A DNA stretch of 64,000 bases from Marseilla massiliensis (GCF_016899955.1 NZ_JACJJL010000003.1:1-64000), one strand, 5' to 3'; shown: positions 48,231 to 58,120, counted from the first letter of the stretch. Made by a program: numbers and translations. The notes: generated by a model from the letters alone, not told the origin.

Positions 48231-48238
48231 TACCTTTG
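48231..48238 (+). promoter_or_regulatory. Possible -7 box of rpsP
   Basis: TACCTTTG fits the consensus, but no TTTG lies 19-20 bp upstream. The leader would be about 55 nt. Confidence 0.4.
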
Positions 48239-48296
48239 CACCCGTCATTACGGGTTAATGGCATAAAATTCAAACCTAATTAAACATTAAAATTAA

Positions 48297-48848
48297 ATGG
48301 CAACAAAAATCAGATTGCAGCGCGGCGGTCGCAAAGGCTATGCTTTCTATAGCATCGTAATCGCTGACGTTAGAGCACCACGTGATGGTAAATTTACTGA
48401 GAAAATTGGTACTTACAACCCTAATACCAATCCGGCCACAGTAGATTTGAATTTCGACCGTGCACTCTATTGGGTGGAAGTTGGTGCACAGCCAACCGAC
48501 ACCGTGCGTAATATCCTCAGCCGTGAGGGTGTTTACCTTATGAAGCATCTGCGCGGAGGCGTTAAGAAGGGTGCCTTCGACGAGGCTACAGCACAGAAAA
48601 GGTTCGACGCTTGGAAGGCTGATAAGCAGAAGGGCTTGGACACAATCCGTGAGAAGGAAGAAAAGGCAAAGAAGGATGCCAAGGTGAAAGAGCTCGAAGC
48701 CGAGAAGAAGGTCAATGAGACTATAGCAAAGAAGGTGGCTGAAAAGAAAGCCGCTGTTGCTGCTGCCCAGGCTGAGGCCGAGGCACAGAAGGCCGCAGAA
48801 GAGGCTGCTGCTGCAACAGCTGAGGAGCAGGCACCTGCTGAGGCATAA
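48297..48848 (+). CDS. rpsP: 30S ribosomal protein S16 with long C-terminal tail
   Basis: 183 residues against about 82 in E. coli. The first 80 are normal S16 ([20 protein letters not shown], later [20 protein letters not shown]). The rest is a charged helical tail rich in Lys, Ala and Glu ([20 protein letters not shown], then [20 protein letters not shown]). Such tails occur in other Bacteroidetes. It is part of the small ribosomal subunit. No rimM or trmD gene is next to it. Confidence 0.95.
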   Translation: MATKIRLQRGGRKGYAFYSIVIADVRAPRDGKFTEKIGTYNPNTNPATVDLNFDRALYWVEVGAQPTDTVRNILSREGVYLMKHLRGGVKKGAFDEATAQKRFDAWKADKQKGLDTIREKEEKAKKDAKVKELEAEKKVNETIAKKVAEKKAAVAAAQAEAEAQKAAEEAAAATAEEQAPAEA

Positions 48849-48877
48849 CTCATATGATTAATGATTACTAAGCACCG

Positions 48878-48912
48878 CGAGGCCGGAATCTCATTATGGG
48901 GTTCCGGCCTCG
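48878..48912. terminator. Hairpin between rpsP and the glycosyltransferase cluster
   Basis: CGAGGCCGGAA (48878-48888) pairs with TTCCGGCCTCG (48902-48912). There is no good T-run, and the right arm overlaps the end of the glycosyltransferase frame. Confidence 0.45.
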
Positions 48913-50009
48913 TGCGTATAGTAGTGTTCATATTCTTTAGCCACCTTTACATAGTCATGGTGTTTCTTCACATATTCAATGCTTTGGGCTTTCAGCTTGC
49001 CTATCCGTTCGGGGTGGCATACCAATTGCTCTAACTCATGGCAGACGCTTTCGTAGTTTGGTTGTACGTTGATTATCGGTCGCAAATCCGTTTCGTTTAT
49101 AATGGAGTAGCTTTCTTCTTCGCCTCCTCCGATGCAGATAATGCCTTTCGACATGGCCAGCAGAGAGTTCATCGACGGGGTATAGCTGTATAATTGGTCC
49201 AATATGGCGTCGCTGCCGTTCATTAGCTTTTCGTATTCGGAGAAGGGCAGTGATTCTGCTTTTATCAGTTCCATTTTGTCCGGGTGCCTTTTTTGAATGT
49301 CCAAGGCAGCTTTCAGCATGATGTCTGTACCCTTATACTCACTCCGGCTTTTGTTTATCCCGATGAAAACCTTAAGTTTCCTGCCTGCCGTGTCGCCACG
49401 GTCATTGTCGGCCTGGCATTCGCCTGCCTTGATGGGGAAAGGGATGTATACCGTTTTGCGTGGCATTGCCGATGAATAGCAAACCCAATACTCATACAAT
49501 CCGGCTATGATGCCGTCGCAATCGTTGGCTATAAACCTGTTCAGTCGTTCCTTTGCAGTGCCTATCCAGTCGTTCTGCTCCTTGATGGCATCTCTGTTTG
49601 TGCGCCTGACATTGCCTATGTTAAAGTCGCTGTATTTCAGTGGCATGTCGTTGATGCATGTGTTCACCCAATACCAGTCCATTCCGAATGCGCACAAAAA
49701 CACTTTTTTGTTGTGTTTGCGCAAGTATTTGTATATTGGGAATATCCTTTCGGCCTTCAGTTCAACGAACATAGGGTTTATCAGCTGCACCACGTCATAC
49801 CCCCTCAGTTTAGGCAGCAGAGAGTATATCTTGAGCAACAGGGCCATCCCGCCAATCTTACCTTTGCGTCTCACCAACGATATGTCGCGAGGGTAATCCT
49901 TCCAGAAGTCACCGTTGGAGGCAACGGTTACCTGGTGCCCGAGCGCCCTGAGCCCTTCTGCCAGCGTAGCGTGCACGTTGCTGTATTCGCCTAACAACAG
50001 TATCTTCAT
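48894..50009 (-). CDS. GT-B fold glycosyltransferase (family 4-like)
   Basis: 371 residues. The N-terminal Rossmann part (MKILLLGEYSNVHATLAEGL, LGHQVTVASNG) and the C-terminal part (KVFIGINKSRSEYKGTDIML, then SDAILDQLYSYTPSMNSLLA and MSKGIICIGGGEEESYSIIN) fit a GT-B enzyme; the loop with E-E-S replaces the usual E-x7-E motif. It probably transfers a sugar in surface polysaccharide synthesis. It starts 5 bp after the next upstream glycosyltransferase, so the two share a transcript. Confidence 0.85.
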   Translation of the reverse strand: MKILLLGEYSNVHATLAEGLRALGHQVTVASNGDFWKDYPRDISLVRRKGKIGGMALLLKIYSLLPKLRGYDVVQLINPMFVELKAERIFPIYKYLRKHNKKVFLCAFGMDWYWVNTCINDMPLKYSDFNIGNVRRTNRDAIKEQNDWIGTAKERLNRFIANDCDGIIAGLYEYWVCYSSAMPRKTVYIPFPIKAGECQADNDRGDTAGRKLKVFIGINKSRSEYKGTDIMLKAALDIQKRHPDKMELIKAESLPFSEYEKLMNGSDAILDQLYSYTPSMNSLLAMSKGIICIGGGEEESYSIINETDLRPIINVQPNYESVCHELEQLVCHPERIGKLKAQSIEYVKKHHDYVKVAKEYEHYYTHEAGTP

Positions 50010-50014
50010 CTTGC

Positions 50015-50995
50015 TTATTTTACCAAGGTCAGTGTATGCCGCAAGATGTAGAGGCCAGTCTTAGAGTTTGCAAGTTTCCTGAACCATATATACTTCTGCG
50101 AATAGTCCCTGTCGGGCAGGGGGTAGAGCCCCACCTTCTGCAGTCGCATCAACCGCGTTTCGAGTTGGCTTTGCGATTTTGTCATTTTGATGATGTTGTA
50201 TATATAGTCCATTGTCAGCTGTGCCACCCGCCTTTGCAGCGCCGTGCTTTCTGCCATTGGCAGTGTTGTCGATATGTCGTGCAGATGCTTGATTATCTGT
50301 TCAAAGTCATTCAATCGTTTCAGGATGTGCTTCTTGTCTTTCTTTGTTGTTATCGAGCCTGTCCTTTTTCTGTAGAAGTAAGCCTTATAGTCTGTGTCGT
50401 AAACTTTCTCTGCGCGCAACAGCAACTGCGGGGTAAACTCCTCGTCTTCGTGCAGAATGCCCGGCGAGAATTTCAGTCCCATCAGTATATCCTTCCTGAA
50501 TAGGTAGCCCCAGGCCGACGCATGGATGTTGTTGTTGTTCATAAACACAGTTCCGTCCACCGCATCGAGGTTTTTTATCTTGGGTTTGGCACAGTCTGTG
50601 TCGGTATAGTCGAACAGCACCATGTCGGGGTCTTTAAACCTCGCCAAGTCAAGGCACTGTTCATAAATGTTGGAAACAATCTTGTCATCGCCGTCGATGA
50701 ATTGTATGTATTTGCCTGTTGCAATGTCCAGGCCTATGTTCCTTGCTGCACTGAGCCCTCTGTTTGGTTGTCTCAGATATATTATGTCATCACAATAAGC
50801 CATTAGCTCAGGCATGGGACACTGCTGCGAACCGTCGTCAACTATGATGATTTCTTTCTCAGAGCGGCTCAGCGACAGGGCCAATACACTGTCTATGCAC
50901 TCGCGCACCATGTCCATTGGTAAGTTATAACATGTGATTATAAAGCTTATCAATGGTGTTTTTTTATCTGTTTGTGTTGATGGTTGGCTTTGCAT
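50015..50995 (-). CDS. Family 2 glycosyltransferase
   Basis: 326 residues. GT-A motifs: ISFIITCYNLPMDMVRECID, EIIIVDDGSQQ, NRGLSAARNIGLDIATGKYI and QFIDGDDKI (DxD variant). The C-terminal region is basic and helical. It probably extends the same surface glycan. A minus-strand promoter at 51027-51056 precedes it, so it may be expressed apart from the flippase. Confidence 0.88.
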   Translation of the reverse strand: MQSQPSTQTDKKTPLISFIITCYNLPMDMVRECIDSVLALSLSRSEKEIIIVDDGSQQCPMPELMAYCDDIIYLRQPNRGLSAARNIGLDIATGKYIQFIDGDDKIVSNIYEQCLDLARFKDPDMVLFDYTDTDCAKPKIKNLDAVDGTVFMNNNNIHASAWGYLFRKDILMGLKFSPGILHEDEEFTPQLLLRAEKVYDTDYKAYFYRKRTGSITTKKDKKHILKRLNDFEQIIKHLHDISTTLPMAESTALQRRVAQLTMDYIYNIIKMTKSQSQLETRLMRLQKVGLYPLPDRDYSQKYIWFRKLANSKTGLYILRHTLTLVK

Positions 50996-51331
50996 ATATT
51001 GGTCGTTTCGTTATTGAATACGAATGCAAAATTACAATAATATTTTATATTTCCAATGGTTTGGTGCAACCATTTGAATGATAAACTTTCAGCTGGGCGT
51101 CTGCAAAACGTTGCAGGTGGCAGTCAAACCGCCCACAATCAAATGATTTTAGCGGAAGTAGACCTGTGATGCTTAAATGCTTTTGTATATCGCCGGTCAA
51201 GCATTTTCCGCCCGGTTTTTATGTGCTTCGTTTCCTCCATGGCTGCAAAGGGCGTCGGCCATGTCGTGGTGTCTTCATGCCGTGGTGTCTTTTTCAGTCT
51301 CTCGGCCACCCCTTGGCGTATCACCGCAGCC
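50996..51331. other. Intergenic region within the polysaccharide cluster
   Basis: 336 bp between two glycosyltransferase genes. It holds the promoter above; the rest shows no gene, and an antisense 124-codon frame overlaps the neighbouring gene and has no support. Confidence 0.5.
51027..51056 (-). promoter_or_regulatory. Predicted promoter of the distal glycosyltransferase pair
   Basis: On the minus strand TTG (51056-51054), 19 bp, TAATTTTG (51034-51027), about 32 bp before the ATG at 50995. Confidence 0.6.
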
Positions 51332-52315
51332 TTATTTACGGTTTCTCCCCAGGATAGCGCGCAAAGAGAAATACAGCCATTCCTGCACCCTGAAAAGGCC
51401 CCATGTGGGCGCGTGGCGGTAGCCGAACTTCCTTTTGAGCGCATCCGGCAACCTGTCGGTGTCTGTGGTTCGCCATGCCCTCTCAAGCTCCCCCAAGCCG
51501 TACGAGCGTTCATTGCAGTCCAACTCGTTGGCGTGGCAGTGGTAGAACATATACGTGTCGATGAGTATCAGCCAGCGTTGCTGTTCATATTCTGCCATGA
51601 TGTTTTCTGAGACTCCCATCAGCTCAAGTTGCCTTTTCATGCTTTCGGCGGCTTTCAGGTAGTCAAACCGCTTCACGCTGACTGCGTGGGTTGCCGATGC
51701 CGGGTGCTGGCGGTAGTGGTAGATGCCGCGGCAACGCCTCACCTCATGTGACGCCAGGTAGTGAATCCTTGTGGTATTGTCGTCGCTGTACAGCCTGCAT
51801 GTCTCGTCGTACGGCCATTTCCTGTGTATTGATGCCCTTACCATGTACAGCCCGTGAATTGCCCACGACAGGCTCATCCTGAACGCCTCGGGGCCCGTCA
51901 GGGCTTTGAAGTCGGGCATGGCGTAGGCCTCCTGCCTTCCGTCGTATTCCATCATGACGTCGAACAGCACCGCGTCTGTGGCCTCGTTGTTTTTGAACAC
52001 GCTTACTGCCTGTTGTATGGCGTCGTCTGAAAACCAGTCGTCAGCATCGAGCATGCATACGTAGTCGCCTGTCGATTGCGCCAGGCCAACGTTGCGTGCG
52101 TGGGCCTGCCCTTTGTTTTCGTCAAGCGAAAAGACCCTTATGCGTGCGTCGCGCTTTGCGTATGTGCGTAATATCGACAGCGACGAGTCTGTCGAGCAGT
52201 CGTCTATGCATATCACTTCTATGTCATGGTACGTCTGCGCCAAGAGTGAGTCCAGGCATGTCTGCAAGTATTTTTCGGCATTGTATACGGCCACGAGAAT
52301 AGACACCTTATCCAT
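51332..52315 (-). CDS. Family 2 glycosyltransferase
   Basis: 327 residues. VSILVAVYNAEKYLQTCLDS, EVICIDDCSTDSSLSILRTY, KGQAHARNVGLAQSTGDYVC and MLDADDWFSDDAI (DxD) are the GT-A motifs. Its start overlaps the end of the flippase gene by 8 bp, so the two are co-translated. Confidence 0.9.
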   Translation of the reverse strand: MDKVSILVAVYNAEKYLQTCLDSLLAQTYHDIEVICIDDCSTDSSLSILRTYAKRDARIRVFSLDENKGQAHARNVGLAQSTGDYVCMLDADDWFSDDAIQQAVSVFKNNEATDAVLFDVMMEYDGRQEAYAMPDFKALTGPEAFRMSLSWAIHGLYMVRASIHRKWPYDETCRLYSDDNTTRIHYLASHEVRRCRGIYHYRQHPASATHAVSVKRFDYLKAAESMKRQLELMGVSENIMAEYEQQRWLILIDTYMFYHCHANELDCNERSYGLGELERAWRTTDTDRLPDALKRKFGYRHAPTWGLFRVQEWLYFSLRAILGRNRK

Positions 52316-53795
52316 TGTGCAGCAGCTTGGATTTTAGTTTGTTCCAAAGCGAAGTCTTTTTGTATATGATGTATGCCGAGGCTGCACCGCTTGCAATGGT
52401 TATTATTGCGCCGAGCGCAATATATAGCCATTCGCATGAGATGTGTGTGACGGCATATGCCGAGAAGCCCAGCGGCAGTTGGAGCAATGCGTAGCGGTAG
52501 ACCTGCGACGACACGCAGTATTTGTATCTCACGTGGGCGTAGGCCAGAATCATCGCAAGGTCAAGTATGTACGACAGCGTCAGGGCAATTCCAGTGCCTA
52601 TCAATCCCCATTGGTTATAGCCGAACACTATCAGCAGCACCAGCATGGCGTCGTATGCCGTTTCGAGTATGAAATATGCCACTGAGTCGCCGTGTGCCAG
52701 TGTGACATAGGCTATGGGGAGCGACATTGCCTTGAAGTACATTGACAGGGCGGCCACCTGAGCCATCGACACCACTGGCGCGAAACTGTGGCTGTAGAGC
52801 AGCGGCATGAGTATGGGCAATGCCAGTATCAGCAGTGCCAGCATGGGCGATATGATGAGCAGCGACACTTCAATCTGCCGGTTGACCATCAGGTTGGTGG
52901 CCGCCACGTCGTCGTTTACCGACGACACCCGTGGAAAGTAGTCGGTCTCCATGGCCGAGAACACCATGCCGGCATAGGTCACCGTGAGCACATACCCGGC
53001 ATTGTAGAGCCCCACGATGTCGAGGCCCGCCTTGACGTTGAGGAATGAGCGTATCACCATCTCGGCCCCGCTGCCCATTATTCCGGTCAGCACAAAGGCT
53101 ATGCCGAGCCTCACCATGGGCATGCCCTCGCCTATGAGGCTGCGGCAACCGTTCAGTTTCAGCGGGTAGAAACGGTAGGAATACATGATGGTGAAAGCCA
53201 TGTCGGCCATGGCTACCAGCAATATGACGGGGACGATGCCGCTTTGTCCGAAGAAGTAGTATACCGGTACGGAAATCACCAGGGCTGCAAACACCGAGTA
53301 AATCTGTATCGTGGCCAGCGCGCGCAGTTTGCGCGCCCCTTTCAGTATGGCCGTCTCGCCGCCGGTGATGGCAAGCATGCCAACGACGGGCGACAGCAGT
53401 ATGAAATGCAGCGTGTGGTCGCCCCACGAGAATGTGTAGTCGCTGAGCATGGGGCCGAGCAGCGCGCAAAGCGCCATGCCGAACAAGGCGGTGATGAGGC
53501 TCCACGTCCTGATTATCTTGATGAAGTGCAATATGCGGCTCTCGTCGCCACGGTCAAAAATCTCTGCAATGTGTTTCACCGCGCTGAACGACAGGCCCAG
53601 GCTCGTGGCTTGCGACATAAACGTTATCGCCGAATTGAAAAGTGACACAAGGCCCATGCCCGACGGGCCAAGCAACAGGGCTACGAGTTTGTTGCGTACA
53701 AGCCCTATGATGATGTTCAGGCCTTGCACACCGCCGAAAATGCCAGTGTATTTTAGCACGTGGCTGTAGCTGGTTTTCGATTCTGCGTCGTCCAT
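52308..53795 (-). CDS. Wzx-type oligosaccharide flippase
   Basis: About 495 residues from ATG 53795 (MDDAESKTSYSHVLKYTGIF); a TTG four codons earlier is less likely. It has about 12 to 14 hydrophobic segments, the polysaccharide export family pattern, with KYTGIFGGVQGLNIIIGLVR and ALLLGPSGMGLVSLFNSAIT near the start. It would flip lipid-linked oligosaccharide across the inner membrane for O-antigen or capsule. It is first in the cluster on this strand. Confidence 0.9.
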   Translation of the reverse strand: MDDAESKTSYSHVLKYTGIFGGVQGLNIIIGLVRNKLVALLLGPSGMGLVSLFNSAITFMSQATSLGLSFSAVKHIAEIFDRGDESRILHFIKIIRTWSLITALFGMALCALLGPMLSDYTFSWGDHTLHFILLSPVVGMLAITGGETAILKGARKLRALATIQIYSVFAALVISVPVYYFFGQSGIVPVILLVAMADMAFTIMYSYRFYPLKLNGCRSLIGEGMPMVRLGIAFVLTGIMGSGAEMVIRSFLNVKAGLDIVGLYNAGYVLTVTYAGMVFSAMETDYFPRVSSVNDDVAATNLMVNRQIEVSLLIISPMLALLILALPILMPLLYSHSFAPVVSMAQVAALSMYFKAMSLPIAYVTLAHGDSVAYFILETAYDAMLVLLIVFGYNQWGLIGTGIALTLSYILDLAMILAYAHVRYKYCVSSQVYRYALLQLPLGFSAYAVTHISCEWLYIALGAIITIASGAASAYIIYKKTSLWNKLKSKLLHNG

Positions 53796-54380
53796 CTGGT
53801 TATTCAACGTATTTCTTTTCCGTTTATTATGCTGTTGCCTGATTTTGTGTGTTGTGCTATCTGTTCATGCGCAGCCTTGGGGCGTGGGCGCGTTGCCGGC
53901 GGCAGTCGGTGTTTGGCGTGCATCTGTAGATGTCTCGCCATGGCCGGCTTGCCTTGCTTCTTGCAATGTTGTGCCACTGCATCGCCTTTTTGCCGGCTGC
54001 CAGCAAGGCCGGTAGGCGGTGGCCTATTGTTGTTTTGTTTGTGCCGAATGCCCTGTTGTGACCGGGTTTACGCGGCTTTGCCGGTGGTGGCCGGTGGGCT
54101 TGCCTCCAAAATGCAGGGTGGTTGCCTGGGGGCAGTCCGCTCCCACTTCATTTGCCGTGGCCATGCTGCAGGCCCTGTTTGCCGGCATGTATGGTTGCGC
54201 TCATGCGTAAGCCCCGCCAACCGGGGAACCTTTGACGGTGGTCTCCGGTTGGTGGGGCTGTTCCTGTCCCGGCGCTTGCCGGACATGCTCATCGGTGTCG
54301 GCGTTTGCCTCAGCCCGGGCCTTGGCTTTTGCCTGTGGCCATTGTGGCGGTTGTGGTGCAGCCTTGCCCGCGGGCCGGCG
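53796..54380. other. Non-coding stretch upstream of the polysaccharide cluster
   Basis: About 585 bp with no gene and no repeat copy recognised. G and T dominate the plus strand. Confidence 0.5.
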
Positions 54381-54854
54381 TCATCGGGCCTGCACGCTGC
54401 CCTGTGCCGGTGGCGTCACGGCGTCGCCTTCCTCATAGCTCATGTCTATGGTCTGGAACTTGAAGTCGCCCTCGTCTATGTATCTCACGTCGTACATGCC
54501 GGGGCTTTCTTCTACGTACAGCTTTTTCAGCTTCAGGTATTTTTTCTCGGCTTCCTTTCTTGAGCGGGCATACATCACAAGGCAAGTGCGGTTCTTAAGG
54601 TGCAGCTTGTCCGACAGATAGTTACGCAGTTGGTACGAGTAGTTTTCGCGTCCGAGCAAGAATTTCGATTTGGTGTCAATCCACGCGCTGTCCACCTTCT
54701 GTACGTTGGTCATGTAGATTGTAGAGTCGGTGAACGAAGCAGAAAAGCCAAAGATGTAAATGCTGGGCACAGCCTTGCCTTTGGCACTCAACTCTCCGGC
54801 TGCGAGCACCATGGTGAACAGCAGCGCGGCAAAAGAGCATTTGAAAAGTCTCAT
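54381..54854 (-). CDS. Small secreted protein of unknown function downstream of rpoD
   Basis: 157 residues with a signal peptide (about 1-24, ending GELSAK). It has SIYIFGFSASFTDSTIYMTN, then KFLLGRENYSYQLRNYLSDK and NRTCLVMYARSRKEAEKKYL, and a basic middle. No known family was recognised. It begins 10 bp after rpoD and would be on the same transcript. Confidence 0.7.
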   Translation of the reverse strand: MRLFKCSFAALLFTMVLAAGELSAKGKAVPSIYIFGFSASFTDSTIYMTNVQKVDSAWIDTKSKFLLGRENYSYQLRNYLSDKLHLKNRTCLVMYARSRKEAEKKYLKLKKLYVEESPGMYDVRYIDEGDFKFQTIDMSYEEGDAVTPPAQGSVQAR

Positions 54855-54864
54855 TTTTGTATTG

Positions 54865-55728
54865 TTATTGTCCTAAATATGCTTTGAGTATTTTGTTCTT
54901 CGTGCTGTTGCGCAGTCTTCTTATCGCTTTCTCCTTTATCTGCCTTACACGCTCGCGCGTCAGCCCGTATTTGGTGCCTATCTCGTCGAGCGTCATCTCG
55001 GGTTGGTTGATGCCGAAAAACGCCTCTATGACATTGCGCTCGCGCTCGTTGAGGGCCTGGAGGGCGGTGTTGATTTCTGCGCGGAGCGACTCGAGCACCA
55101 GCGACTTGTCGGCCATTGGCGAGTCGTCGTTGACCAGCACGTCAAGCAGCCCGTTGTCTTCGCCGTCGGCAAACGGGGCGTCGACAGACACGTGCCTGCT
55201 GTTTATCTTGAGCACATCGTCTATCTTGTCTTCCGGCAAGTCTACCTTCTCGGATATCTCTTCTATCGACGGTTTGCGCTCGTATTCTTGCTCAAACTTG
55301 TTGAGCACTTTGTTTATCTTGTTGACCGAGCCCACTTGGTTGAGCGGCAGCCTCACTATGCGGCTCTGCTCGGCTATGGCTTGCAGTATGCTTTGCCTTA
55401 TCCACCACACTGCATAGGATATGAATTTGAAACCGCGGGTCTCGTCAAATTTCTCGGCAGCCTTTATCAGGCCCACGTTGCCTTCGTTGATGAGGTCGGG
55501 TAGGCTCAGGCCTTGGTTTTGGTATTGCTTGGCCACTGACACAACGAACCTCAGGTTTGCTTTTGTAAGCTTTTCGAGGGCTTTGCGGTCGCCTTTCTTG
55601 ATTCTTTGCGCCAATTCCACTTCCTCTTCAACAGACACAAGCTCCTCCTTGCCTATCTCTTGCAGGTATTTGTCAAGTGACTGGCTTTCACGGTTGGTTA
55701 TTGATTTGTTGATTTTAAGTTGCCTCAT
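54865..55728 (-). CDS. rpoD: Primary sigma factor RpoD (short Bacteroidetes form)
   Basis: 287 residues from ATG 55728 ([20 protein letters not shown]). Region 2 ([60 protein letters not shown]) and region 4 ([40 protein letters not shown]) are typical of the Bacteroidetes housekeeping sigma, which lacks region 1.1. It recognises the TTTG / TAnnTTTG promoters seen across this window. It is preceded by a full-consensus promoter. Confidence 0.95.
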   Translation of the reverse strand: MRQLKINKSITNRESQSLDKYLQEIGKEELVSVEEEVELAQRIKKGDRKALEKLTKANLRFVVSVAKQYQNQGLSLPDLINEGNVGLIKAAEKFDETRGFKFISYAVWWIRQSILQAIAEQSRIVRLPLNQVGSVNKINKVLNKFEQEYERKPSIEEISEKVDLPEDKIDDVLKINSRHVSVDAPFADGEDNGLLDVLVNDDSPMADKSLVLESLRAEINTALQALNERERNVIEAFFGINQPEMTLDEIGTKYGLTRERVRQIKEKAIRRLRNSTKNKILKAYLGQ

Positions 55729-55819
55729 TGGAGAATAGGGTTTTAGTGTTTGCAAAGATTGTGCATGCCGTGGCAGTGAGGGCATGTTTGCCTGTTTGTC
55801 AGGCGCAACCTATTTTCTG

Positions 55820-55850
55820 CAAAGATAATGATAAATTTCCACAATGCAAA
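55820..55850 (-). promoter_or_regulatory. Promoter of rpoD
   Basis: On the minus strand TTTG (55850-55847), 19 bp, TATCTTTG (55827-55820): a full consensus match. The leader would be about 85 nt. Confidence 0.7.
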
Positions 55851-56276
55851 ATCTTTTTGCGAAAACTTTACTGCATTTTTGAAATGCATTGCCGGTTTTG
55901 TTACATCGTTGTGTTCGGCTGAATGCTGTTTGCTGCAGTGTTGCTTGCGGCAGCCGCTTTCCGTCCGGTTTTGTTACATGCCCGGAGTCGCGTTGGCACG
56001 GCTGCCGTTTCGTGGCTCAATATGGGCTGTTTGGCATGCCGGTTCGGCCTGTTTTGGCGGCCGGCATGGGCCGTTTTGCGTTGTGCTGCCGGTTTTGTGG
56101 CGTTATTGCCTGTGCTTCAGCGTGTTGTGCTTGCAGCCTCAGGCCGTGCTCTCGTTGCGAAAAATGTTTAGCCCCAGGCCGTGCCTTGCCGTGAGCCTGC
56201 GTAGGCTGGCCGGCCTCAGGGTGGCTTGCGGCTCGTGTAGCCCGCTGGCCGACGGCGGTCGGGGCTGGCATGCAAA
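55851..56276. other. Non-coding stretch with repeat copy D
   Basis: About 425 bp between the rpoD promoter and the htrA terminator. It holds the palindromic repeat copy D (56035-56068). No gene recognised. Confidence 0.5.
56035..56068. repeat. Palindromic repeat, copy D (divergent)
   Basis: CATGCCGG (56035-56042) pairs with CCGGCATG (56061-56068); the flanks GGGCTGTTTGGCATGCCGG and GGGCCGTTTTGCG keep the family's words. It is the most divergent copy. Confidence 0.45.
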
Positions 56277-56306
56277 AGGCGCCCGCGGGTTGTTCCGCGG
56301 GCGCCT
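56277..56306 (-). terminator. Terminator of the HtrA gene
   Basis: On the minus strand AGGCGCCCGCGG pairs perfectly with CCGCGGGCGCCT (56295-56306 with 56277-56288), then TTTTGC. It lies 38 bp past the stop codon. Confidence 0.8.
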
Positions 56307-56343
56307 CGTGGTTGTTGTGCCATTGCCGTCGTATGGCTGCCTG

Positions 56344-57795
56344 TCAGTTGTCTTGCAGCGGAACGGCAAAGTAAGCCTTCTTGCCTGTCGGGTAGATGCC
56401 CTGTATGTAGAGCACAGGCTCCTTGCTTGTCGAGGCGTCTCTTACGGCCTTCTGCAAGTCTTCTATCGTGTTGATGCTCTGGTCGTTCACCTTCTGGATG
56501 ATGAACCCGCGGTTGATGCCGGCATCTTTCAGCTTGCCGTTGTTCACCTTCAGCACTTCAAGTCCGTAGCTTATGTCGAGCTGCCTCTTCTGGTCGTCGG
56601 TCACCTCGCGGAAGTTGGCACCCAGCACGTCGAGGTCGGCATGCTTTACCACCTTCACGGTGCCCTGCTCGTTCTTGAGCGTCACGGTCTCTGTGTGCTT
56701 CTTCTTCTCATGCAGGTAAGTGATTGATATCTTGTCGCCGGGACGCTTCCTTGCTATGATTTCCTGGAGCTCGGCCATCCTTGTCACCTTTTCGCCATCC
56801 ACGGCAACGATTACGTCGCCTTCTTTTATTCCGGCGTCAGAAGCGGCGCCGTCCTCAAGCACCTTTGCAACGTAGATGCCTTCCATAGTGCCCAGGTCAA
56901 TGTCCTTGCCTTGGTCTTTCTGGCTGTCAACATAGTCTTTTACGTTGCTTCCCTGTATGCCTACCCATGCACGCTGCACAGTGCCATACTTCTTGAGGTC
57001 GTCTACCACCTTGTTCATTATGGTTGTCGGTATGGCAAATCCGTAGCCGCTGTAAGAGCCCGTCTGCGAGTAGAGCATGGCGTTGATGCCCACAAGTTCG
57101 CCGCGGGTGTTGACAAGGGCTCCGCCGGAATTGCCCGCATTGATGGCGGCGTCGGTCTGTATGAACGACTCAACGCTGTTGGCCCCGAGCCTGCGCGCCT
57201 TTGCACTTACTATGCCGGCGGTGACCGTATTGTTGAGTCCGAGGGGGTTGCCCACTGCCAGCACCCACTCGCCAACCTTGATGTCGTCGCTGTTGGCTAT
57301 CACGATGGCAGGCAGGTTCTTGCCGTCAATCTTGATGAGGGCCAGGTCGGTGGTCTTGTCGGCGCCAATTATCCTTGCCGAATACTCCTTGTTGTCGTTC
57401 AGTGTGACGGTCAGCTCGTCGGCACCGTCAACCACGTGGTTGTTTGTTACGATGTAGCCGTCGGCCGAGATTATCACGCCCGAGCCTGTGGCAGTCTTCC
57501 TCGGGGTTTGCACCTGGCGCTTTTGCGAGCCGCCGTTGCCGCGTCCGAAGAAGCCGCCGAACGGGTCGAAGAAGAAATCGCTGAACGGGTCGCTCTGTAC
57601 GTCGATGGTCTTCACCTTGCTGTTTTGCACGTATTTTATATGCACGACAGAGGGGAGGGCCTTTTCGGCAGCGTAGGTTAAGTCAACGGGTTGCCCTGCC
57701 GGCGTGGCGGCACCTGCCTTGTTGAAGGCTGCGACCGAGAATACAATCGCCACCAGGCATACGGCCGGCAGCAGATAATTGATGATCTTTTTCAT
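56344..57795 (-). CDS. HtrA/DegP-family periplasmic serine protease
   Basis: 483 residues with a signal peptide (about 1-29). The catalytic triad is H120 (YIVTNNHVVDG), D150 (TTDLALIKID) and S223 (AAINAGNSGGALV). Two PDZ domains follow (about 275-370 and 385-480). A glycine- and phenylalanine-rich loop (DPFSDFFFDPFGGFFGRGNG) precedes the protease core. It degrades or refolds misfolded envelope proteins. A TATATTTG box lies at 57849-57842. Confidence 0.95.
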   Translation of the reverse strand: MKKIINYLLPAVCLVAIVFSVAAFNKAGAATPAGQPVDLTYAAEKALPSVVHIKYVQNSKVKTIDVQSDPFSDFFFDPFGGFFGRGNGGSQKRQVQTPRKTATGSGVIISADGYIVTNNHVVDGADELTVTLNDNKEYSARIIGADKTTDLALIKIDGKNLPAIVIANSDDIKVGEWVLAVGNPLGLNNTVTAGIVSAKARRLGANSVESFIQTDAAINAGNSGGALVNTRGELVGINAMLYSQTGSYSGYGFAIPTTIMNKVVDDLKKYGTVQRAWVGIQGSNVKDYVDSQKDQGKDIDLGTMEGIYVAKVLEDGAASDAGIKEGDVIVAVDGEKVTRMAELQEIIARKRPGDKISITYLHEKKKHTETVTLKNEQGTVKVVKHADLDVLGANFREVTDDQKRQLDISYGLEVLKVNNGKLKDAGINRGFIIQKVNDQSINTIEDLQKAVRDASTSKEPVLYIQGIYPTGKKAYFAVPLQDN

Positions 57796-57841
57796 TCTCT
57801 TATTGTTTTATATTCATTAATACTGTTCGTTTTGATGTCTG

Positions 57842-57849
57842 CAAATATA
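57842..57849 (-). promoter_or_regulatory. Possible -7 box of the HtrA gene
   Basis: TATATTTG on the minus strand, about 45 bp before the ATG. No clear -33 box is seen, which would fit an alternative sigma factor or an activator. Confidence 0.35.
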
Positions 57850-58120
57850 GACGCAAATTTTTGAAATCTGTCATTTTGTCCTATTCTTTTGTCTGATTTT
57901 AACAGTTGAAACAAACGACTTAACTACAGTTTGCGGTTGGTATTTGAAGACTAAAAAAACGTAAACATAATATGGTTTAAAATGTCTTTAAGTTCCTGAC
58001 AGGCTATGCCGCAGCAAGGCTTCGGGCCCGGCGTCGGCGATGACCCGTGGCGTTGCAACATGTGGCGGCGGCTTGGCCGTGGCGCCCGGCATGCCTTAGC
58101 GCAGTGTAAATATATTTTCT
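57850..58120. other. Intergenic region between htrA and uxuA
   Basis: About 270 bp, AT-rich near htrA and GC-rich near uxuA. No gene. GTGTAAA at 58104-58110 forms an inverted pair with TTTACAC at 58129-58135 and may be a second half-site of the operator. Confidence 0.5.

Noticed and set aside
51139..51513. Minus-strand 124-codon frame upstream of the glycosyltransferase promoter
   Set aside because: It overlaps the end of the neighbouring glycosyltransferase gene in another frame and its sequence is low in hydrophobic structure; no family matches.
53760..54563. Plus-strand frame of 267 codons
   Set aside because: It begins inside the flippase gene, runs through the gene-free stretch into the opposite-strand secreted protein gene, and its cysteine- and arginine-rich translation fits no family. 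It reflects GC-rich G/T-biased DNA.
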